Assembly (NCBI RefSeq): GCF_016937535.1
Contig: NZ_JAFHKK010000004.1
Location: 56,812-120,811 of the forward strand
From: Sulfurospirillum tamanense
GTDB lineage: Bacteria; Campylobacterota; Campylobacteria; Campylobacterales; Campylobacteraceae
Direction: 5' to 3'
DNA length: 64,000 nt
In this document: positions 20,428 to 30,067 of the stretch, piece by piece
Position numbering within the stretch: position 1 is the first letter of the stretch
How the letters are laid out: every line of letters starts with the position of its first letter
The notes under the pieces: model-generated
Seen by the model: only the letters and a program-made list of their open reading frames with translations
Database searches by the model: none
Told to the model about the DNA's origin: nothing
Position numbers and translations under genes: made by a program

Positions 20428-21442
20428 GCTTCTTCTTCAAAGCAGTTACGACTACACGCTTCCTAGCGAACTTATCGCAACTGCTCCTGTTTTTCCAAGG
20501 AACCATGCGCGACTTTTGGTTTATAACCGCACTTCAGGCACGCTTACTCATGCGCGCTTTGATAGCCTGTTTTCATTTCTTCCCTCAGAGTGCAACATTT
20601 TACTAAACAACACCAAGGTGATTAAAGCACGGCTTTTTGGCACCAAGCAAAGTGGCGGAAAAATCGAATTGTTGCTCAACTCACCACTGCCCAATGGAGC
20701 ATATCGGGTTTATGTTCGCGGCAAAGTAACCTCAGGCACACAACTTTTTTTTCAAAACGGCCTAGAGGCATGCGTGGAAGAGCTTTGTGAAGATGGAACG
20801 CGCATTGTACGCTTTACATGTAAAGAGATGCCCGTCTCTCTACCCACCCTTTATGGCATTCTTGAAGAGATTGGACACATTCCTTTGCCGCCTTATATAA
20901 AGCGGGAAGATAATCAAGAAGATAATCACAACTACCAAAGCGTGTTTGCTTCTGTTCAAGGTGCTGTAGCTGCACCCACTGCTTCCTTGCATTTCACCCA
21001 AGAGATGCTAAAGACACTGCAAAAACGCCATAAAAACGCCACATTGACTTTGCATGTGGGCGCGGGGACTTTTAAGCCTGTGGAGGTCCTAGATATTCGT
21101 GATCATGTGATGCACGAAGAACAATTCCACATCCCCCAAGAAGCCAAAACCCTCATCGATACTCCCACGCCCTTGCTTGCTGTTGGTACTACAGTAACGC
21201 GCACGGTTGAGTATTACGCACGGACTAAAAAACTCCACGGAGCATGCGATTTGTTTTTACACCCTCATAATCCCCCTGTTCGCGTCACCCACCTCTTGAC
21301 CAATTTTCATCTTCCAAAATCCACGCTTTTAATGTTGGTAGCAAGTTTTGTGGGATTAGAAAAAACGCTAGAACTCTACAAAGAAGCTGTAAAAGAGGGA
21401 TATCGATTTTTTTCTTACGGGGATGCGATGCTCATTCTCTAA
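20420..21442 (+). CDS. queA: S-adenosylmethionine:tRNA ribosyltransferase-isomerase QueA
   Basis: A 340-residue enzyme of queuosine synthesis: it transfers and rearranges the ribosyl part of SAM onto preQ1 at tRNA position 34. The hallmark stretches are DYTLPSELIA near the N-terminus, ILLNNTKVIKARLFG near 55, GHIPLPPYIKR near 148, GTFKPV near 215 and FHLPKSTLLMLVASF near 295. The frame is open to 20300 inside tatC, but the TTG at 20420 gives the family start and overlaps the tatC stop by 8 bases. TTACATGTAA at 20814 reads FTCK. Confidence 0.93.
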   Translation: MDKLLLQSSYDYTLPSELIATAPVFPRNHARLLVYNRTSGTLTHARFDSLFSFLPSECNILLNNTKVIKARLFGTKQSGGKIELLLNSPLPNGAYRVYVRGKVTSGTQLFFQNGLEACVEELCEDGTRIVRFTCKEMPVSLPTLYGILEEIGHIPLPPYIKREDNQEDNHNYQSVFASVQGAVAAPTASLHFTQEMLKTLQKRHKNATLTLHVGAGTFKPVEVLDIRDHVMHEEQFHIPQEAKTLIDTPTPLLAVGTTVTRTVEYYARTKKLHGACDLFLHPHNPPVRVTHLLTNFHLPKSTLLMLVASFVGLEKTLELYKEAVKEGYRFFSYGDAMLIL

Positions 21443-21453
21443 GCATCGCGTGT

Positions 21454-21738
21454 TTAACTGCGAATGTCCAACACGGTTCCTAGCATATCATCTTTGGTCT
21501 GAATAGAGCGTACCTGCGCATCAAAACCATTGTCAATGACAATTTGATCTGTAAGCTCTCTTTCTAAAGAAGTGGGATTTTGTGTTGGTGTTACCGAGGC
21601 AGCTACGTTTCCTTGCACGTCATTATTGAGCGACGTTTTAAGCGCCCCATAACCTTCAGTGTTAACGTTAGCAACGTTATTGGCATTGGCCGCAAGGTAA
21701 GTGGTATGTGCGGTCATGGAAGATTGATTGACTTGCAT
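21454..21738 (-). CDS. Minimal flagellar rod/hook-type protein (FlgB/FlgC/FlgG family ends only)
   Basis: A 94-residue protein. Its N-terminus has the rod/hook signature (LAANANNVANVNTEGYGALK) and its C-terminus the axial D0 helix pattern (FDAQVRSIQTKDDMLGTVLDIRS), with only a short linker between. The large outer domains of FlgC, FlgG or FlgE are missing. It could be a short rod or cap component or a relic; the intact reading frame and AAAGGAG site before the ATG argue for use. It stands alone, convergent with queA. Confidence 0.72.
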   Translation of the reverse strand: MQVNQSSMTAHTTYLAANANNVANVNTEGYGALKTSLNNDVQGNVAASVTPTQNPTSLERELTDQIVIDNGFDAQVRSIQTKDDMLGTVLDIRS

Positions 21739-21845
21739 GGGATCTCCTTTGGTATGGTATACTACTCCTTGATTATTTAAACCAAGCTAAAAAATAAGCA
21801 CTAACCAAGAGGTTATTTGCACAAGCTAAATAGAGGAGGTTTTCT

Positions 21846-22187
21846 GTGGTTGTTTACGGAATCAAGACTTGTGGAAGTGTCAAAAAAGCGTTAGGGTTTT
21901 TTAAAAATCATGCCCTTGATGTTGAGTTTATCGATGTACGACAAGAACCCATTAGTGGTGAAAAGCTTGATGCGTGGCTAAGCTACACCACCATCGACAC
22001 CCTTCTTAACACCAAAGGAACAAAGTACCGCACCCTTGAACTTAAAGAGTTACATCTGGATGATGAAGCAAAGCGCGAATGGTTACTAAAGGAGCCTTTA
22101 CTCATCAAGCGCCCTGTCATTGAATATGACCACGGCGTTCTTGTAGGCTACGATGAAAAAGCCTACAGCAGGCTGTTTCTGACCTAA
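21846..22187 (+). CDS. ArsC/Spx-like protein (YffB type)
   Basis: A 113-residue thioredoxin-fold protein. It begins with the motif GIKTCGSVKKAL, with a single active-site Cys followed two residues later by a helix, and has the later LIKRPVIEYDHGVLVGYDEK that ArsC/YffB proteins share. It lacks the CXXC of Spx and the arginine set of true arsenate reductases is incomplete, so arsenate reduction should not be assumed. The start is GTG, preceded by a strong GAGGAGG. It overlaps convergent ruvX by 4 bases. Confidence 0.82.
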   Translation: MVVYGIKTCGSVKKALGFFKNHALDVEFIDVRQEPISGEKLDAWLSYTTIDTLLNTKGTKYRTLELKELHLDDEAKREWLLKEPLLIKRPVIEYDHGVLVGYDEKAYSRLFLT

Positions 22188-22591
22188 TCTTTCCTACACT
22201 GCGCCAAGTAACGCTCAAGGATAATCAAAGCAGCAAGGGAATCTATCTTTCCATCTCGCTCTTGTTTTGTAACACCTCGCATGCGCTCTTTTGCTTCCAC
22301 GGAACTTCCTTGTTCGTCCACATATATCACCTCGCCCTCAAAGCCGACTAACCCTACAAAATGATGAATTCTACGCGCCATTTCCTCGCTGCTTTGTCCG
22401 TCTTTTGGAAGCCCAACCACAAGGCGCTCAACCTTCCACTTATGAGTAAGCTTTAGCACATCCATTGAGGCTTGTTCTCTGTTTTTGCGAAAAACACACG
22501 GTTGAGGAAAAACCAACGAGCCATCAAAACTCAGTGCCACGCCAATGCGTTTTAATCCCACATCAATTGCCATTACGCAGGTTTTATCCAT
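22184..22591 (-). CDS. ruvX: RuvX/YqgF-type Holliday junction resolvase homologue
   Basis: A 135-residue RNase H-fold protein (MAIDVGLKRIGVALS at the N-terminus; VERLVVGLPKDG near 57; IYVDEQGSSVEAKERM near 85; DSLAALIILERYL near the end). Family members process the 5' end of pre-16S rRNA and have been proposed as Holliday junction resolvases. The frame begins at 22615, but the ATG at 22591 gives the usual N-terminus and overlaps the dprA stop by 8 bases. Confidence 0.88.
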   Translation of the reverse strand: MDKTCVMAIDVGLKRIGVALSFDGSLVFPQPCVFRKNREQASMDVLKLTHKWKVERLVVGLPKDGQSSEEMARRIHHFVGLVGFEGEVIYVDEQGSSVEAKERMRGVTKQERDGKIDSLAALIILERYLAQCRKD

Positions 22592-23348
22592 GCACCACCA
22601 CCATAAGCCCTTCAATGCTTAATCGTCCCTCTAATTCATACGCATACACCGCATTACCGAATTTTTCAAGGCACTTATCGAGGCGTGGTTCTTTAGCACA
22701 AAAGGCCAACAATGCATCATAGCCATTTTCTCTTTTTCCAAACAATCGCGCAAAAGCATCTATATCATCTATTAATTCTGCTTTTTTCTCTTTTAAAAGT
22801 CGATTAGTGCCATCGCTCTCCCCAAGACGCTGAGGCAAAACATACAAAGGCTTCCCGAGTTTTTGTGCGATTCTAGCACTATGCATCGAGCCGCTCTCCA
22901 CCTCGGCTTGCGCAATAACAACAGCACAAGAAAGCCCCACCACAATACGGTTTCGCTCTACAAAACTGTGTTTCATGGCGCGCATTCCTGCAGGATATTC
23001 ACTCAACACTAGCGCCTCATCCTTAATTGAGCACAACAATGCCTCATTAATTTTGGGGTAAAAAATATCAATCCCATTTGCCAACACTGCAATGGTGTTT
23101 GGGAGAGCCCCCTGATGCGCCAAGGCATCGACCCCCATAGCGCCACCGCTCACCACAATCACGCCACAAGCACTAAGGGCTTGGCACAACCGTAGTGTTG
23201 CTTGGCGCGTATAGGCATTTGGACGACGGCTTCCGACTACTGCCACCATTGGCAAATCCAGCAAACGCTCATCGCCTGCATAAAAAAGACGTTCCACTGG
23301 CCTAGAGAGCCCACTTAAGGTGACAGGGATTGTCTCAAGTGTTTTCAC
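22584..23348 (-). CDS. dprA: DNA processing protein DprA
   Basis: A 254-residue DprA with the Rossmann-type core (VAVVGSRRPNAYTR near 33, VSGGAMGVDALAHQGAL near 65, LSEYPAGMRAMKHSFVERNRIVVGLS near 112). DprA protects incoming single-stranded DNA and loads RecA in natural transformation. This is of interest because the window also carries a very frequent short palindrome that could be an uptake signal. It overlaps the deacetylase gene by 4 bases. Confidence 0.93.
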   Translation of the reverse strand: MKTLETIPVTLSGLSRPVERLFYAGDERLLDLPMVAVVGSRRPNAYTRQATLRLCQALSACGVIVVSGGAMGVDALAHQGALPNTIAVLANGIDIFYPKINEALLCSIKDEALVLSEYPAGMRAMKHSFVERNRIVVGLSCAVVIAQAEVESGSMHSARIAQKLGKPLYVLPQRLGESDGTNRLLKEKKAELIDDIDAFARLFGKRENGYDALLAFCAKEPRLDKCLEKFGNAVYAYELEGRLSIEGLMVVVHG

Positions 23349-24424
23349 TGAAGTTCCCCGACATACACCACGTCTACCTCAACTAAGATATCTTTTGCAG
23401 CAGCCAAGACGCTCAATGTGTTGGCATGAGGATGACCAATAGCAATGGCTTGGCCGTTGCGTTTTGCTAGGCGAACAGCTTCTTTAAGCTGAGCACGAAT
23501 AGCTTCTTTTTCATAAGAATTATCTAAAAACACATCCCTTGAGTGAATAAGCATATCGTATTTTTTGGCAAGATCTGGCGCTTTTGCATGGGGTGTAGTG
23601 CGACTATCTAGAAAAATAAGTTTTTCTTTTTTGAGAGCACTAATGAGCTTTTCCATGGAGCCAAGGTGGGCCGTAAAACGGCTGCCTGTGTGATTATTGT
23701 AATACAATGCTTTTGGAAAAAGGGTTTTGAGTTCACGAACCCACCCATGTATCTCCTCTTCCGTGTCGCCCACTTTGAGGGTTTTTTCTTCAGGTGCGTT
23801 GTGGCTTAGAGCTTCCAAAGGCAAATGCACCATATAGACAGGAAACTCTTTAGCAAGGGTGTGAGAATCAGGATGTCTAGAAGTAGGCGGAAGAATAGAT
23901 GGTGTTATTTTAAAAGGAATCTCTTTGATTTTGCGCACGTGGTGCGCAAAAGAAACATCATCAATAATGATAGCTAGCTTTGGCCTGCCCGTAAATGTAG
24001 CGGGAGGTTTTTTTTCAAAAACAATTGTTTTGGAAGTTTTTTGTAAACTTTTCTCATAATCTGCAACCTCCGAAGGACGTTGTTGCACCTCTTCATAAAC
24101 CGAAGTCTCTACAGGTTCTTTTTCAAGAGGTTTTTCAGGCTCAGAAGGAAGTGCTTTCAAGGGACGTTCTAGCACGGGAAGGGTTTTTTCATTGAGACGT
24201 TGGCGCTCGTTTTCAAGCATGGTTTTCATTTTCTCCATCAACGCATCACTCACTACCACTTCTTGTTTTTTAGGTACTTCTGGGGTTGTAAAAAAGCCAT
24301 ACATGTAAAGCCCACCAGCTACGAATGCACCAACAAAAAGCAATGAAAGCAAAAAAATAGCATACTTTTTAAAAGAGGAAGTTCTGCGCTTTGGAGAAGG
24401 TTTTTTTCGCGTACGTTTGGTCAT
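23345..24424 (-). CDS. Divergent polysaccharide deacetylase family protein
   Basis: A 359-residue protein with a basic N-terminus (1-20), one membrane helix (about 20-45), a Glu/Lys/Pro-rich linker (50-145) and a C-terminal domain of the divergent polysaccharide deacetylase family (KLAIIIDDVSF near 150, VYMVHLPLEAL near 195, YYNNHTGSRFTAH near 240, LDSRTT near 268, AIAIGHPHANTL near 335). The domain should lie in the periplasm. Substrate and activity are not established for this family. An ilvC-deacetylase-dprA-ruvX order is found in C. jejuni too. Confidence 0.85.
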   Translation of the reverse strand: MTKRTRKKPSPKRRTSSFKKYAIFLLSLLFVGAFVAGGLYMYGFFTTPEVPKKQEVVVSDALMEKMKTMLENERQRLNEKTLPVLERPLKALPSEPEKPLEKEPVETSVYEEVQQRPSEVADYEKSLQKTSKTIVFEKKPPATFTGRPKLAIIIDDVSFAHHVRKIKEIPFKITPSILPPTSRHPDSHTLAKEFPVYMVHLPLEALSHNAPEEKTLKVGDTEEEIHGWVRELKTLFPKALYYNNHTGSRFTAHLGSMEKLISALKKEKLIFLDSRTTPHAKAPDLAKKYDMLIHSRDVFLDNSYEKEAIRAQLKEAVRLAKRNGQAIAIGHPHANTLSVLAAAKDILVEVDVVYVGELQ

Positions 24425-24444
24425 AAAAGAGGGCTACCTTGAGG

Positions 24445-24473
24445 AAAAAGCGGGCTTTTGTTGTGCCCGCTTT
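24445..24473 (-). terminator. Terminator downstream of ilvC
   Basis: On the minus strand a 9-bp stem (AAAGCGGGC / GCCCGCTTT) with a 9-base loop is followed by a T-run, 8 bases after the ilvC stop. It separates ilvC from the deacetylase-dprA-ruvX genes downstream. Confidence 0.8.
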
Positions 24474-24480
24474 AGGAAGT

Positions 24481-25554
<1,074 letters not shown>

Positions 25555-25636
25555 TCAAAAAGCCCTGAACCACCCAAGCCCCCATAAACAGACAAAATAC
25601 CCCTACCAACACCCCTTTGTGCGTGCTAAACTTTGG

Positions 25637-25642
25637 TACAAT
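25637..25642 (+). promoter_or_regulatory. -10 box (TACAAT) before the phasin-like gene
   Basis: TACAAT preceded by TGG, 21 bases before the ATG at 25664, with an ACAAGGAG ribosome site between. No convincing -35 box. It probably drives the phasin-like, ubiB and pdxH genes. Confidence 0.5.
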
Positions 25643-25663
25643 ATAACCCCACAAGGAGTTACC

Positions 25664-25927
25664 ATGCTAAAAGATGTACTGTACACAGGAATCGGTGCGG
25701 CGACGCTCTTTAAAGAGCACGTAGAAGCGGAGCTTAAAAAGCTAGAAGAGCGTGGCAAGCTGGGTGCTAGTGATGCCAAAAGCGTACTCGCTTCCCTTGA
25801 AGCACGAGGCAAAGAAGAGGATGAGAAAATCAAAACCCGCCTCAAAACGCTCCTTAAAGAGGTGATTGACGAAGTGGGTATTGCCACCAAGGCGGATTTG
25901 GAAGCCCTTAAAAAGGAACTCAAATAG
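25664..25927 (+). CDS. Phasin/PhaF-like small coiled-coil protein
   Basis: An 87-residue, highly charged, helical protein. An amphipathic start (VLYTGIGAATLFKEHVEAELKKLEERG) leads into a coiled coil, and the end VGIATKADLEALKKELK is the pattern (IPTKxDLxxLxxxLxxL) seen at the end of PhaF/phasin and UbiK-like proteins. The start at 25664 follows AAGGAG; the frame is open to 25502 without such a site. It directly precedes ubiB (5-base gap), which suggests a role with that kinase-like protein rather than with storage granules, but this is inference. Confidence 0.65.
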   Translation: MLKDVLYTGIGAATLFKEHVEAELKKLEERGKLGASDAKSVLASLEARGKEEDEKIKTRLKTLLKEVIDEVGIATKADLEALKKELK

Positions 25928-25932
25928 CCTCT

Positions 25933-27468
25933 TTGCGCCACTACACCCCTGCGCGCATTTGGGGTGTTTTTACCTTTTTACTCACGGTTTATTTAGCTAT
26001 CAAACGGCGGCCTAGTTTTTTGGGCCTTAAACCCCTTTCGCCCAAAAAATTGGGTCAGGTTATCCAACGCCTTGGGGCGAGTTTTGTCAAACTGGCCCAA
26101 GTCCTAGCTACCCGTGCGGATTTTTTTACGCCTGAGTATTTGCATGAGCTAAAAAAACTTCACGATGAGCTTCCGCCCATGCCACAAAACGCTTTTGAGA
26201 AACTCTTTTCACGCGTGTTTACCCCTGACACCTTTGCACGCTTTGAGACCACACCCATCGCTTCGGCCTCCATCGGGCAAGTGCACAGCGCGTGGTTGCA
26301 TTCGGGTGAAAAGGTTGCCGTGAAGCTCTTGCGCGAAGGTATTAAGGCGCAGGTCAAAGCGGATATTTTTATTTTAACTGCCTTTAATCGCCTCTTTCGC
26401 CCCTTGTTTTCTTCTCAAACAAAAAACTCCATCGAAGCGGTGATTCAAGAGTTTTCCAAAATGATTCTCCAAGAAGTCAGCCTCACCAACGAACTGCAAA
26501 ACCTCCAAAAATTTGCCAGCACCTACAAAGATAGCGGTGTGCGTTTTCCGCACCCCCACCCGCAGTATTGCACCGATGAAGCACTGGTGATGAGCTTTGA
26601 GGAGGGTTTTCGCTTTGATGATAAAACGGCACTTTTGGCTCACAACATCGACTTCAAACCCATCATTCAAACCTTGGTAACTTTTTACGTGGAACAGATG
26701 CTCATCAAAGGCTTTTTTCACGCTGATCCTCATCCTGGGAACGTGCTTGTTAGCCCCAAAGGCGAGCTTATCTTTCTTGATTTTGGAATGGTCAAAACCG
26801 TTCCAAGCAACACGCGTATTGCTATTATTGAGCTTTTAAAAGCGGCTAACGAACAAGATTATGAGCTCTACATTAACGCGTGCAAGCGCCTAGGCACCGT
26901 GGCTTACGAAGCACCAACAGCAGAACTAGCAGAGTTTACAGCCAAAATGTTTGCCATCTTTTCCAACGACAACCTCAGTAACGAATCTATGCAGGATCTG
27001 GCTTTTCATGTCCTTGAAGGGACCCGAAATCTTCCTTTTAAACTTCCTAGTGATGCTATTTACATTTTGCGCGTCAGCGCTATTATTGAAGGCCTTGGCA
27101 CCACGTACATTCCTAATTTTAATGGCGTCAAAGACATTTTGCCTCTGTTGCTTCAAAACCTCCCGCGCGCCCTTGGGGCCAAAGATTCTGTTTTAGAAAC
27201 CATCATCGAGCAGGTTAAAGATTTGCCTTTTGTAGTCCAAGACACCAAGACCGCCATGAAAAAAATCGCCCAAGGCGAGGTGCGCGTAGAGCTGTCCAAC
27301 GACCAACTGCATTGGCTTGGCCGCGAGGTCAAAACTTACGCCAAAGAGGCGCAAATCACCCTATGGTTAAGCCTTGGCGCTTTGGGTGTTTTACTCTATG
27401 ACCCTGCCCTTTACGGGCTTGCACTTGGGCTCTTTGGGCTTGCTTTTTTACGCCTTTTATATAAGTAG
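25933..27468 (+). CDS. ubiB: UbiB/ABC1 (AarF) family atypical kinase
   Basis: A 511-residue protein of the ABC1 atypical kinase family. It has the family-specific RLGASFVKLAQVLATRADFF (KLAQ in place of the usual KxGQ) near 30-65, the Ala-rich loop SASIGQVHSA near 112, KLLREGIKAQ near 132, the catalytic GFFHADPHPGNV near 257 and DFGMVK near 280, and hydrophobic helices at the C-terminus. In E. coli UbiB extracts or shuttles quinone precursors; this organism shows the menaquinone gene mqnC, so the role here is presumably menaquinone-related. Start is TTG at 25933. Confidence 0.86.
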   Translation: MRHYTPARIWGVFTFLLTVYLAIKRRPSFLGLKPLSPKKLGQVIQRLGASFVKLAQVLATRADFFTPEYLHELKKLHDELPPMPQNAFEKLFSRVFTPDTFARFETTPIASASIGQVHSAWLHSGEKVAVKLLREGIKAQVKADIFILTAFNRLFRPLFSSQTKNSIEAVIQEFSKMILQEVSLTNELQNLQKFASTYKDSGVRFPHPHPQYCTDEALVMSFEEGFRFDDKTALLAHNIDFKPIIQTLVTFYVEQMLIKGFFHADPHPGNVLVSPKGELIFLDFGMVKTVPSNTRIAIIELLKAANEQDYELYINACKRLGTVAYEAPTAELAEFTAKMFAIFSNDNLSNESMQDLAFHVLEGTRNLPFKLPSDAIYILRVSAIIEGLGTTYIPNFNGVKDILPLLLQNLPRALGAKDSVLETIIEQVKDLPFVVQDTKTAMKKIAQGEVRVELSNDQLHWLGREVKTYAKEAQITLWLSLGALGVLLYDPALYGLALGLFGLAFLRLLYK

Positions 27469-27473
27469 GACAC

Positions 27474-28109
27474 ATGAAAGAAAATCTTTTTAGTATGCGC
27501 AAGGAATACACTTCACCCCCCTTACATGTAAAGGATTTAAACTCCGACCCTTTCGTGCAATTTCATGCGTGGTTTGAAGAGGCTAAGCCCCTTTTAGAAC
27601 CCAACGCCATGACCCTTGCCACCGTAGACACCCAAGGCAAACCCACCATGCGTACGGTGTTACTGAAGTATTTTGACACAGAGGGGTTTGTCTTTTTCTC
27701 TAATTACACCAGTAAAAAAGCGCAAGACTTGGCGCACAATCCCCACGCGGCGGTGCATTTTGCGTGGTTAGGACAAGAGCGTCAAGTGGAGATTTGCGGG
27801 CGTGTGGAGAAAATCTCCCGCACTGAGTCTTTGCGCTATTTTCTCTCCAGACCCCGTGGCAGTCAGCTGGGTGCATGGGTCTCCGACCAAAGCCAAGTCA
27901 TTAGCACGCGCGCCTTACTTGAAGCTAAATTTGCCCAGCTTAAAGCCAAATTTGCCAAGGGCGAAGTGCCGTTGCCTGATTTTTGGGGCGGATATAAACT
28001 TTTTCCCACCTCTTTTGAGTTTTGGCAAGGGGGCGGCGACCGTTTGCATGATCGTTTTGAGTACACCTATTATGAAAACGTGTGGCACTTAGCCCGTTTA
28101 GCACCTTAA
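27474..28109 (+). CDS. pdxH: Pyridoxamine 5'-phosphate oxidase PdxH
   Basis: A 211-residue FMN enzyme that oxidises pyridoxamine or pyridoxine 5'-phosphate to pyridoxal phosphate. The FMN- and substrate-binding stretches MRTVLLKYFDTEGFVFFSNYTSKKAQDL (about 55-85) and WGGYKLFP...FEFWQGGGDRLHDRF (about 165-195) match the family, and the length fits. It follows ubiB after 5 bases. TTACATGTAA at 27522 reads LHVK. Confidence 0.94.
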   Translation: MKENLFSMRKEYTSPPLHVKDLNSDPFVQFHAWFEEAKPLLEPNAMTLATVDTQGKPTMRTVLLKYFDTEGFVFFSNYTSKKAQDLAHNPHAAVHFAWLGQERQVEICGRVEKISRTESLRYFLSRPRGSQLGAWVSDQSQVISTRALLEAKFAQLKAKFAKGEVPLPDFWGGYKLFPTSFEFWQGGGDRLHDRFEYTYYENVWHLARLAP

Positions 28110-28122
28110 AAAAGGAATTTTT

Positions 28123-29187
28123 ATGTCCTGTTCAAAATGTAACGAAATCTTTTGCCTAGACGAAACCCCCGCAAACATCTTTTGGCTGTGCGAATCCGAA
28201 GAACTTTCTTCAAAAATTGAATCCTTTTTAAACGCACTAGGCTACCCTTCCCATTTTCAAAACGGGGCTTTACATGTAAAGGTAGAAAACCCCAAGGATT
28301 TCTTTGAAACCCATACCAAGGCGCTAGACGAGGCTTTTAACACTCTTGCCAAACAAGCCATCATGGTCTACATCAACGCTCCCGACGAGCCCTTTTCTTA
28401 CCGCTCTGTTTTTTTGGCTAAACCCCTAGAGCGCTATGTAAACCTCATTCAAGACAGTGAATTTTTTGACATTATCAACACCGAGAGTTTAACCTCTCAT
28501 TTCCAACCCATTGTCAGAGCAAACTCTCACACCATTTACGGTTACGAAGCCCTGATTCGTGGGGTCAAAAGCGATGGAAGCTTACTCTACCCCGACATGC
28601 TTTTTCACAAATCCAAGCGCAATGACCTTGATTTTAAACTCGACCGCCTGTGCCGTGAAAGCGCCCTTAAAACCGCAGCGGTTAAAAAAATTCGCCAGCA
28701 CGTGTTCATCAACTTTCTTCCCACCGCCATCTACGACCCTGCGTTTTGCCTAAAATCCACCATCAAATGGGCAAATCAATTGGAATTTGACCCTAGCAAA
28801 ATCGTCTTTGAAGTGGTTGAAACTGAGCTGGTTGCTGACCAAGAGCATCTCAAAACTATTTTAAAATTTTACCGCGGCCAAGGGTATAAAATCGCGCTTG
28901 ATGATGTAGGCGAGGGGCATTCTAACCTCAACATGCTCATCGAACTCAAACCCGACATCATTAAGATCGATCGTAAAATCATCCAAAATATTCACACAGA
29001 TTCTTTTAAACAGTCCGTCTACAAAGCCCTTGCTACGGTCGCCAAAGACCATGGCATCAAAATCTTGGCCGAGGGAGTAGAAACCCGTGAAGAGCTAGAC
29101 ACAGTGCAAGACATCGGAACAGATTACATACAAGGGTATTATTTTAGCAAGCCACAGGCTGAGCCCATCAGAAAGCTTTACATGTAA
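28123..29187 (+). CDS. EAL-domain protein, probable cyclic di-GMP phosphodiesterase
   Basis: A 354-residue protein. The first roughly 120 residues begin with CSKCNEIFCL (a CxxC and a further Cys that could bind metal) and form no domain I recognise. The EAL domain (about 125-354) has YEALIRG, NFLP near 205, FEVVETE near 235, ALDDVGEGHSNL near 264 (DDVG for the usual DDFG), IKIDRKII near 285 and LAEGVET near 317, so the metal- and base-binding residues are largely kept and activity is likely. Its stop codon is formed by a TTACATGTAA copy (29178). Another copy at 28270 reads LHVK. Confidence 0.87.
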   Translation: MSCSKCNEIFCLDETPANIFWLCESEELSSKIESFLNALGYPSHFQNGALHVKVENPKDFFETHTKALDEAFNTLAKQAIMVYINAPDEPFSYRSVFLAKPLERYVNLIQDSEFFDIINTESLTSHFQPIVRANSHTIYGYEALIRGVKSDGSLLYPDMLFHKSKRNDLDFKLDRLCRESALKTAAVKKIRQHVFINFLPTAIYDPAFCLKSTIKWANQLEFDPSKIVFEVVETELVADQEHLKTILKFYRGQGYKIALDDVGEGHSNLNMLIELKPDIIKIDRKIIQNIHTDSFKQSVYKALATVAKDHGIKILAEGVETREELDTVQDIGTDYIQGYYFSKPQAEPIRKLYM

Positions 29188-29254
29188 AGGCATTTAAGTT
29201 ATTTTTGGCTAAAATCAGCCCATTGTAAACTTAATCTTAACCAAAGGCGACATC

Positions 29255-30067
29255 ATGGATGAAACTATTTTAAAGAAAATCAAATCCCTTCCTCCGCTTG
29301 ATGATACCATTCTTAAAATTCAGCGCATCTGTACCGACAAAAACAGCTCTTTGAATGATTTGGTTAAAGTAGTAGAGAGCGATCCCATGCTCACTGCCAA
29401 CATCCTAAAATCCTCCAACTCACCCTTATACGGATTTAGCCGAGAAATTAAAAATATTTCCCATGCTATCTCTCTTTTTGGGATGGCAACAGTACGCGGA
29501 TTTGCCCTTTCAAGCGCTATTAAACAAAGCATGAAAATTAACCTCACACCCTACAACATTACCAACGGTCGGTTTTTGGAAATCAGCACCTACCAAAGCG
29601 CGTTGATGTTTAACTGGTACACCAAAGTTGATCGCTCTTTGCTAGACATTCTCCTGCCCGCTTCTTTCTTAATGGAAGTAGGCAAAGTCGTCCTTGCTAA
29701 CGTCCTTATGGACAAAAACACTTTCGAGCCTTTTTTGGCAAAAATCAAGACAATCCGAACCCTCGAAGAACTTTCAGTACTTGAGCGCGAAACCCACGGC
29801 ATCACCAGTGAAGAGGTCACGGCAAAAATCTTTGAACAGTGGAACCTAGAGGCAGAGCTTGGCGAAGCTATTCGCTTCTCTAGTAACGCTAGCAACGCAC
29901 CAAGTGCTATTGCACCTCTAGCGCGCCCTTTACATGTAGTTAAAACAACGGTTAACGTGTTTGACCAACTCTCCCTCACCTCCACCCAAAACGCCACTGC
30001 TCTTCTTGACACATACGGTTTTGGCCTTGAACTTTTTAATGAAGCAGCCCAAAAAGTAACCGCGTGA
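29255..30067 (+). CDS. HDOD-domain protein
   Basis: A 270-residue HDOD protein. The signature stretch is LPPLDDTILKIQRICTDKNSSLNDLVKVVESDPMLTANILKSSNSPLYGFSREI (shown here only as a region, residues about 9-62). The HD metal residues are replaced, as in all HDOD proteins, so it should act by binding rather than as a phosphohydrolase. Its position right after a c-di-GMP phosphodiesterase gene suggests a signalling role. A TAAAAT box lies near 29208 in front of it. It overlaps rnr by 4 bases. Half-variant TTACATGTAG is at 29930. Confidence 0.85.
   Translation: MDETILKKIKSLPPLDDTILKIQRICTDKNSSLNDLVKVVESDPMLTANILKSSNSPLYGFSREIKNISHAISLFGMATVRGFALSSAIKQSMKINLTPYNITNGRFLEISTYQSALMFNWYTKVDRSLLDILLPASFLMEVGKVVLANVLMDKNTFEPFLAKIKTIRTLEELSVLERETHGITSEEVTAKIFEQWNLEAELGEAIRFSSNASNAPSAIAPLARPLHVVKTTVNVFDQLSLTSTQNATALLDTYGFGLELFNEAAQKVTA

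Noticed and set aside
21780..21845. Possible operator with AAGCTAAA repeats before the ArsC-like gene
   Set aside because: Repeats are short and A-rich and do not form a convincing regular site.
22584..24424. dprA-deacetylase stretch as a transformation island
   Set aside because: The order is the ordinary one for the class; only the motif density and dprA itself bear on competence.
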